A stretch of DNA of 64,000 bases from Zerene cesonia (taxonomy: Eukaryota > Arthropoda > Insecta > Lepidoptera > Pieridae): positions 1,612,001 through 1,676,000 of the forward strand of contig NC_052111.1 in assembly GCF_012273895.1 (NCBI RefSeq). Direction: 5' to 3'. How positions within the stretch are numbered: the stretch's first letter is position 1; each line of letters starts with the position of its first letter. The notes beneath the pieces were generated by a model that was given only the letters and a program-made list of their open reading frames with translations, was not told the DNA's origin and ran no database searches. Shown one piece after another: positions 57,263 through 64,000 of the stretch. Made by a program: the position numbers and the translations under genes.

Positions 57263-60200
57263 ATAATTTATTAAGACATATAATATCATCATTTATCAAT
57301 GCTGTATCACAATTTTATCTAGTATTTATTTTGTCTGATTTATTTTTTTAATTTTATTTCCTATGTTAATTTAATGGTGGAATGTGTTTATTTTACACAC
57401 CTTATAAGAATATTTACAATAGAGTTCCTATATTTTATATACTTGAATATGTGTAAACAGTAACACATTCTGATAATCTTGAACCAGACCTTTCTTCGTT
57501 TTACAAAGCATTCACGTTATTATTGTGTTAATGAAGTATTTTTATACAAATACATTTGCATAGATAACGGGTGGGTTGGGTTAAACATGTGCATTTTTAG
57601 GATAATTATATGAATATCATTTCCACTTAGACTTTCGACGGCTTTGACAATTTTAGCGTTATTTTGAATTTTTATTTTTTTCATTAAACGTTACATAGTA
57701 TAATATGAAATAAATAATTACGTTATTTTTTTTTTTGTTATTTTCCACATCAGTTAACATTTAGTAGTATTTACCTGCTACTTGTATATTAATTCAAACG
57801 TATAATGTAGGAAATCAAAAGTGATACACTATAAACTCATAACATTTTGATATACAAAAAGGTTTTGAATAAGCGGGTCTCAACTTGATTTCATACTACT
57901 AAAATTTATTTTTTTCATTTTAATTTAAGAATTTTATGTACCACACAAAATTTCAAACAAACCGAAAAAAAAACTGACTTATATAGTACTTTACCTATAA
58001 AATAAAATTATTTTCGTCTAAGGAGTTACCATGTACAGAAGTACTAATAATGTACTAAGAATGGAAAAGTGATGACCAATAAAGCTATGCCCCTTGAGAA
58101 AAACGCTGTTTATTCTAAGAATTATGTAGATATAAGCATACAGAGTTACATTATTTTCAACCATGCCAAAAGAAAAGTTCTTCAATGTCTTTTAATTAAC
58201 ATATTTTAGGCCAATCCGGAGTCACCAATTTTCAGATTTTTTTTAGAAGAGATTTAGAAGATTAACAGAATTGACAGGACCCCGTGGAGTTCTTGATAGA
58301 CAAATATACGTACTTCAATTATACAAGGGACTTTGAACTCTAAGAGGAGAAAGATAGTCGTGAAGCCCCTGGCTTCACGACTATCTTTCTCCTCATAAGA
58401 ATCCTCGAAGTGCCTTAAAAAATGTTCAAAAAGAATTAGCCAAGTTGGTCGAACTGGTTGTGAATGAACTATGAACTTAGCAGCACATTTTTATTTATAT
58501 AGAAATTAAGTGTGTCTATGCTTATTACTCCACCACTTAGACTAATATTACAAAAGTGATGGGTTGGCTCGCTTGCATATCTAGTTACCTTCTTATTTTT
58601 TACAAACTTATACAAATCAACAAAACATTTTCTCACATTATATTTACCCATCGGTTGTCTGGAAGAAATGTATACACTCAATTGAATATAAAATTCTTTG
58701 TAACTTTTATTATAATTTTGTGTATTGTTTATTTATGCAAAGAAGAATAAATAAACAAAAATTTGTATTATTCCATAGTATACTCCGTATCCGAATTATG
58801 GTTTTAGAAGAATTTCAAATTAAGAAAGCATAATTTTTTACGATTCTAATGTTTTAAAACTTTTTATTCGCAATGAAAAAAAAGAAAACTAATTTTTGCA
58901 TCTGGCATAAAATGTTCTAATACAAAGAAGGGAAAAACGAAAGATAATCAATATCATATTTCATTTAGGAATTAGCGTTTTATATATATTTCGTTTTGAA
59001 AAGGGTGAAAAAAAAAATTATAACGTAGAAATTCAAGGAGATCGATTTTATGCTTTAGAATTATAGGTATACATAATAGTACAGTATTGTATTATCTGTG
59101 ATATAATACGCCATTGACCACAGCTCAAAACTTAGCACTCCTGTTAATAAAATTAAGCAAATTATCACTTTGTGGTTTTTAAATATCCAACCCAAATTGT
59201 TAGGAGCGAAAATAGAAAAATAAAAAATTCTGATTGTAATTTCTTGATTTTGAAGAGTTGATTGCAAAATCGTTGCGTTCTTGTGTCTTTTACTCATACA
59301 TGTTAGTATTAGTAGCTGTCGCTTTTGTTGAGGAATGTTTGCGAGTTTATTATATGTATGAAATCAACATTTTTCTTTTTAAAAACATCCAGTTTCCTTT
59401 TGGAATATTATGTTAAATTCTGGGGCAGCATGGGGAAAACTTATCAACACAATGCAATGGGCTTTTTGGCAATGCACTAAAGTCCAGTATAATTTTATTT
59501 TCAAACAGCTATAGAATTCTGCTGGCGTCGCAGACTAACCTAATTGGTGTTCTTTTTTTTAAGTTTGCACGGAATGTAATTGCGCCATCTAGCGAGGAGG
59601 AGCTACATCGAAAATATGCCGTAGTACCAATCACTAGGGTTGGGACATCAATTATTATTTTTATTGGGTTTATCGATGTTTTTTTATTTATTTAAGATAT
59701 GCATATTGCTATTTTTTTTTTTGTATAATCCATATTATTTTGTGAAACTAATGATTTACATGGTAATTGATTATTAGATTATTAGTTTGTTTTCCTAAAC
59801 ATCCTCATATAAAAGAAAAGTGATAATTACTGCGACTGGTAGAATCAACTGGATGCCTACGAAATCAAGTTGCATTTGTTCCGAACATAAATTAAAAAAT
59901 AATTAATGCATAATTTTATTTAAAGGACAATTAAACATTTTTTTCGCGTTTTATTTTATACTTAAACTACTTATTTACTTACTTAGAAAAGAGTACAAGA
60001 TAACGCAATTCACTAGTTATATAGGTTAGTAGTTTCAGATCGATTTACTTATATTATTTTAGTTCTGATCAAAATCTACGTATATTTATTTGATTCAATA
60101 AGCTTTGCAATTACAATATAATAAGTTTACTCATTTTTAATAATACTTTAGAACGTTGTATATTGATTTAAAGCAATTTACTCCTATTATTGAGTCTATC

Positions 60201-60950
60201 GACTTCTAGATGTAATTAATTCACCCCTATTTGAGTAGCTTCATTGTTATAGAAAGTTCTAGATAAATAAATATGAGAATATAAATTTAAAACTTAACCC
60301 TTTGGAAATAAGGCATTAATTGTAAACATATTTGATAGAGACATCTACCCTCGAATAGCTAATATTAAGTCGACAAAGACGATGAAAACGCTTAAAAAGA
60401 ATTCCGACATATATCACAATATTACTGCTAAATTCCGTTCTATGCGTAGGTAATATATTTTTGTATGTATTTATTCGTAGTAATCATTATGTCTTTTTAA
60501 TGGAAGTTTATTATGAGCATTCTAATTGGTGGTTTATATTTCAGTGCTGCATACGATTTTCTCATATGAAAATTCAACATTTGCAGCTTGACACCGACAT
60601 AATCTATCTCATACTCTATGGTACATAGGGCTTTGACCGGTTATGTATATGTGACCATTGTTCGGACTACATGCATATTCTCTATTACTCCTTTTATCTT
60701 AGTCTCAAGAATATTTTTTTCTCTTGTTATCACTTCATTATCTTATTCTTAAAACATTAAATAATATAAGTATTATCACTTCAAGTGAAACGGAAAAATC
60801 CGCGATGAAGCTCTTATTATCTCATGGACCCCATCGAATTTCATGTTAGACCTTAAGTGATAATCCCGTATTACGTGCGACTGATATGTTTATATCGGTA
60901 TATTATTTACGACTGATATTGAGTTATCATAGTTTTTTGCCATGCCGGCA
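57263..60950. other. Intergenic, CTH to DHDH; no gene seen
   Basis: Strongly AT-rich. It contains the CTH 3' UTR at the left and one perfect inverted repeat (58344-58394). Short ORFs here lack coding character. Confidence 0.45.
58344..58394. repeat. Perfect 24-bp inverted repeat, 3-nt loop
   Basis: Arms 58344-58367 and 58371-58394 are exact reverse complements around CCT. Confidence 0.9.
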
Positions 60951-61051
60951 TATAATATATAAGCGCCTCATTAAATTTTTTAAGATCTGTGACAGTGTGT
61001 AGTGGTGGTGTCCTTGCGTTGTCGGTCTAGTTCAAATTCATTTAATTCAAG
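60951..61051 (+). promoter_or_regulatory. Candidate TATA promoter and non-coding first exon of DHDH
   Basis: TATAATATATAA lies at 60951-60962. About 30 bases later is a likely start region (TCTGTGACAGT near 60986-60996), then a donor after TTCAAG at 61051 (GTAAAA). The DHDH start codon at 62529 directly follows the acceptor TTCTTAG, so a leader exon is required, and this is the best candidate. Confidence 0.4.
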
Positions 61052-61548
61052 GTAAAATTTCAGCGATGTTAATTGTTAACGAAACATAAATTGTAGTTTA
61101 CACTTATGATAAACGTGAATAGATATAGAATCTGTACGTTTCTAAATATAAATTTTAACATGTTATTGACAATTATGTGAATGTGATATATACCTACTAT
61201 TTACAAATAACCTAAGATTTTGGCGGGAATTTGAAAAAGTACGGTTCATAGTTTTAGTACAAACTCCAATTAAATAAATAAAATAATAAGGGCTCCCCCT
61301 TAGAGAGGAGGGGGGGGGGAAGATAATACGGAATGGAAAACATGATATGAAAACATATATCCAGTGATCAATCATAATTAGTTTTGTACCATCTAAATTC
61401 TAAACTGTCAAATATTTTTTTTCGTCAAAATTTATTGAAATTGTTAATCTCCATAACTAATAACATAATGTACAGTCATATTTACGTTTCAGGTAAAATA
61501 TAGTTCCAAATTATGATTAAACGACAGTAATGGTGATGCACTTCATCT

Positions 61549-61614
61549 ATACCACAGATTACATAATACTATACTTGTATGGGTACAAGTATAGTATTAT
61601 GTAATCTGTGGTAT
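61549..61614. repeat. Perfect 30-bp inverted repeat, 6-nt loop
   Basis: Arms 61549-61578 and 61585-61614 are exact reverse complements around ATGGGT. Directly after it, AAAGCTATACAGGAA occurs twice (near 61620-61660). In the DHDH leader intron. Confidence 0.9.
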
Positions 61615-62528
61615 TACTGTAAAGCTATACAGGAACTGTACAGTAAAGCTATACAGGAAATACACAATAAAAAAAATATATGAAATTATTTGATAATTAT
61701 GTCTATTACGTGGGTATTTTATTGATGAGATTTAAAGCCTTGCAATATTCTCAAAACAGAGTTTAGTTAACAAATCCACAACAAGTAACAAATCCTATAA
61801 CTCGGATGTGCTTATAATTATGATTAATAGAATGAGTTCAATACTTCTGTTTGTTCTATTTACATACAACATAAATTTAAATAAAAACTTCAACATCACA
61901 AGAAAATTAGATCTTACATTTACAACGTAGTTTACGTTTTTTAACAATTAAATTTATTACCAAAAGATAGATTATAATCCTAGCTACGTATGGTGACTAG
62001 TACCAATAGCAGATGCATCGCGTACGTACATTGTCGTCTATATTCGAAAAACAAATCTACTGATAATGAGTTGTGGAAGAAGGAAGATGGTATTCGTCCA
62101 TCAGAAAAGGGAGGATCCTCGAACAGTCTATGTGGCTAGCCGATAAATAGCACCACTACATATCATAGTGCCCCCGAAATTGTATAATACTATAATCGGT
62201 TATGAACTCTTTTATTCCTGGTACATAATAACTCATAATCTGCTCTACAAACTTTACTATCATCACATAAATATTCAATAAAAAATCTGTTCATGTCCAG
62301 ATATTCATACGAAGAAAAATTAAACACCGGAGTTACAAACAAATTATAATTAAAAACGTATTTTATGACTTCGTATTATGAGAATAGCAATAAGCACTCG
62401 AGAAAACACTAATTTTACGACACAAGACAATGAATAGTCGATAATCTTTAGGTAACGAATAATATCATAAGCTTCAGACAGGTACTTAATTAATAAACTA
62501 GATGAGTGTTAAAAAATGTTGTTCTTAG

Positions 62529-63447
62529 ATGCCGGTCCGTTGGGGAATTGTAACTGCAGCGAAAATTTGCCATGACTTCGTCAACGCATTCAACTCTTAT
62601 CCTGCAAAGAAGGATGCAGTTATTGCTGCCGTAGCAGCACGTGATAAGAGCAAGGCCACAGAATTCGCTAAGCTCCACAATATACCAAAAGTATTTGGTT
62701 CCTACAAGGAGATGGCTGAAAGCAAAGACATCGGTATGATCCTTGCAATATACTCTTAAAATTTCGGGGAATAGACATGAATTTTTTAATCTTTTTTTTC
62801 AGATGTTGCATACATCGGTTCCCTCAATCCTCAACATTACGAGCTTACCAAACTTTTCCTTGAAAATGGCAAACACGTTCTGTGTGAGAAACCATTGTGC
62901 ATGAACTCCAAACAAGTGCAAAGCCTTGTCAACCTGGCAAGAAAGAAGAAGTTGTTCTTGATGGAGGCCATTTGGTCGCGTTTCGCACCTGCTTACATCG
63001 CGTTAGAAAAGGAAATTCAAGCTGGCAAGCTTGGAGAACTACAATACGTCGAGGTTAACTATGGCCTTCCTATCTCCGAAATTGCCAGGCTTAGGTAAAA
63101 ATACTAAGTATAATTCAATAATTGTATTGCATTTTTGCAATTGTTGATTTATCATTATTTATAGGATTTGGAATTAAAAGCATAAATTAAATTTTTACAG
63201 CAAGAAAGAGCTCGGCGGAAGTGCAATCATGGATCTTGGCATATATGCCCTACAGTTTGCCCAATACATCTTCAAGGACGAACCGCTCAAATGCACGGCC
63301 GTTGGCAACTTGAATGACGATGGTGTTGATGAAGTTGATACCGTTATTCTGGAATACTCTGGTGGCAGACGAGCTGTTCTAAACATTCACGCTAAGGCCC
63401 GTCTTTGGAACAAGGCCACAGTGTACGGTACCGCTGGCAGAGCATCG
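62529..63447 (+). CDS. DHDH: Trans-1,2-dihydrobenzene-1,2-diol dehydrogenase-like, 3 exons, 3' end outside window
   Basis: Exons are 62529-62733, 62803-63094 and 63201-63447; phases join and the last ends in phase 0 at GTAAGT, so 248 residues are visible of about 335 expected. This is a GFO/IDH/MocA-family oxidoreductase: N-terminal Rossmann part RWGIVTAAKICHDF, VAYIGSLNPQH, then HVLCEKP (Glu97-Lys98-Pro99) and LFLMEAIWSRF. Next is the substrate half with GGSAIMDLGIYALQ, in which Asp177 and Tyr181 match the catalytic region of mammalian DHDH. Family reaction: NADP-dependent oxidation of trans-dihydrodiols, and D-xylose dehydrogenase activity in some members. The usual GxGxxG nucleotide loop is degenerate (GIVTAAK), as in vertebrate DHDH (GIVSVGL). 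Remaining exons lie beyond the right edge. Confidence 0.88.
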
Positions 63448-63602
63448 GTAAGTATCTATTTATCTCAGTTACGCAGAAAAGTTATAAAATATTGATAAAT
63501 TATTGTTAATATTTGTAAGCCATACTATAATTTAAAAAAGATAAGCGGTAATGAATAACAACATAGATTAAACATGGTTGATATTTAAAAATATATAAAT
63601 TA

Positions 63603-63705
63603 CTAGCTGCGCCCCGCGGTTTCACCCGCTTAAGTTCGTATCCCGTAGGAATATCGGGATAAAAAGTTGCCTGTGTGTCCAAATTACTTAGTGTAAAAGT
63701 CAATG
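63603..63705 (-). mobile_element. Lep1-like Helitron fragment, DHDH intron 3
   Basis: Starts CTAGCTGCGCCCCGCGGTTT on the plus strand and includes CGTATCCCGTAGGAATATCG, as in 33135-33316, then breaks off. Confidence 0.65.
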
Positions 63706-64000
63706 TTTATCTACATTCAATACGTAAAGTGATAGATGTATCAATTTTCATAAAAGTTCCTTAAGTATTCTAAAATGTGCATTGTTAAATAATACCAATT
63801 AAATTGTTTGTTTGGTTCACAATTTTAATCATAGTGACTTACACACAAAAGATACGATATATGCTGTCGCGGACTTTTATTTAGAACTATTTAAGACAAA
63901 TAATCCTACAATAATTATCTTTGTGTAATTCCTACGATTAGGGCAGCGCACGCCAATATAGCTCTCAGGGGGCTCATTTTTTCCGACTTATATAACAGTT

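Overview
This window is eukaryotic nuclear DNA from an insect, most likely a moth or butterfly (Lepidoptera). The support is AT-rich intergenic DNA, spliced genes with short exons and GT-AG introns, insect-specific genes (imd), and interspersed repeats typical of Lepidoptera: tRNA-derived SINEs, a poly-A SINE-like family, Lep1-like non-autonomous Helitrons and LINE 3' ends. There are no operons, CRISPR arrays or prokaryotic signals. I assembled exons by hand from open frames, splice dinucleotides and phase. Every multi-exon model below keeps frame across all its junctions, except where stated.

Layout. 0.4-2.9 kb (-): FAM20B-type glycosaminoglycan xylosylkinase, six exons. 4.2-5.6 kb (-): gamma-glutamylcyclotransferase with a predicted signal peptide, four exons. 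8.2-23.3 kb (-): a Shox-family paired-class homeobox gene in five exons with long, repeat-filled introns. Its last exon occurs twice, on either side of a placeholder gap of exactly 1000 N. The repeated 914 bp block ends at the gap on one side and begins at it on the other, which points to an unmerged contig overlap. 24.1-25.6 kb (-): a divergent Tom40-like beta-barrel protein. 26.6-29.3 kb (+): imd, the innate-immune adaptor. 30.4-31.4 kb (-): the 3' exons of an unrecognised gene. 31.7-36.4 kb (+): ENOSF1/L-fuconate dehydratase, nine exons. 36.8-44.1 kb (-): WDHD1/And-1/Ctf4, 16 exons. 45.6-57.3 kb (+): cystathionine gamma-lyase, seven coding exons plus a likely non-coding leader. 61.0-64.0 kb (+): the 5' part of a dihydrodiol dehydrogenase (GFO/IDH/MocA family) that runs off the window.

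The genes are unrelated housekeeping, developmental and immune functions, not a pathway cluster. Arrangement: the unrecognised gene and ENOSF1 are head-to-head; ENOSF1 and WDHD1 converge with about 340 bp between stop codons; Tom40-like and imd diverge across about 1 kb holding a SINE; WDHD1 and CTH diverge.

I found no clearly new multi-gene system. The most useful observations are the gap-flanking Shox exon duplication, an apparent caspase-cleavage plus IAP-binding motif in IMD, a tRNA-like repeat with fold-back arms, five perfect short-loop inverted repeats, and an orphan three-exon gene fragment.
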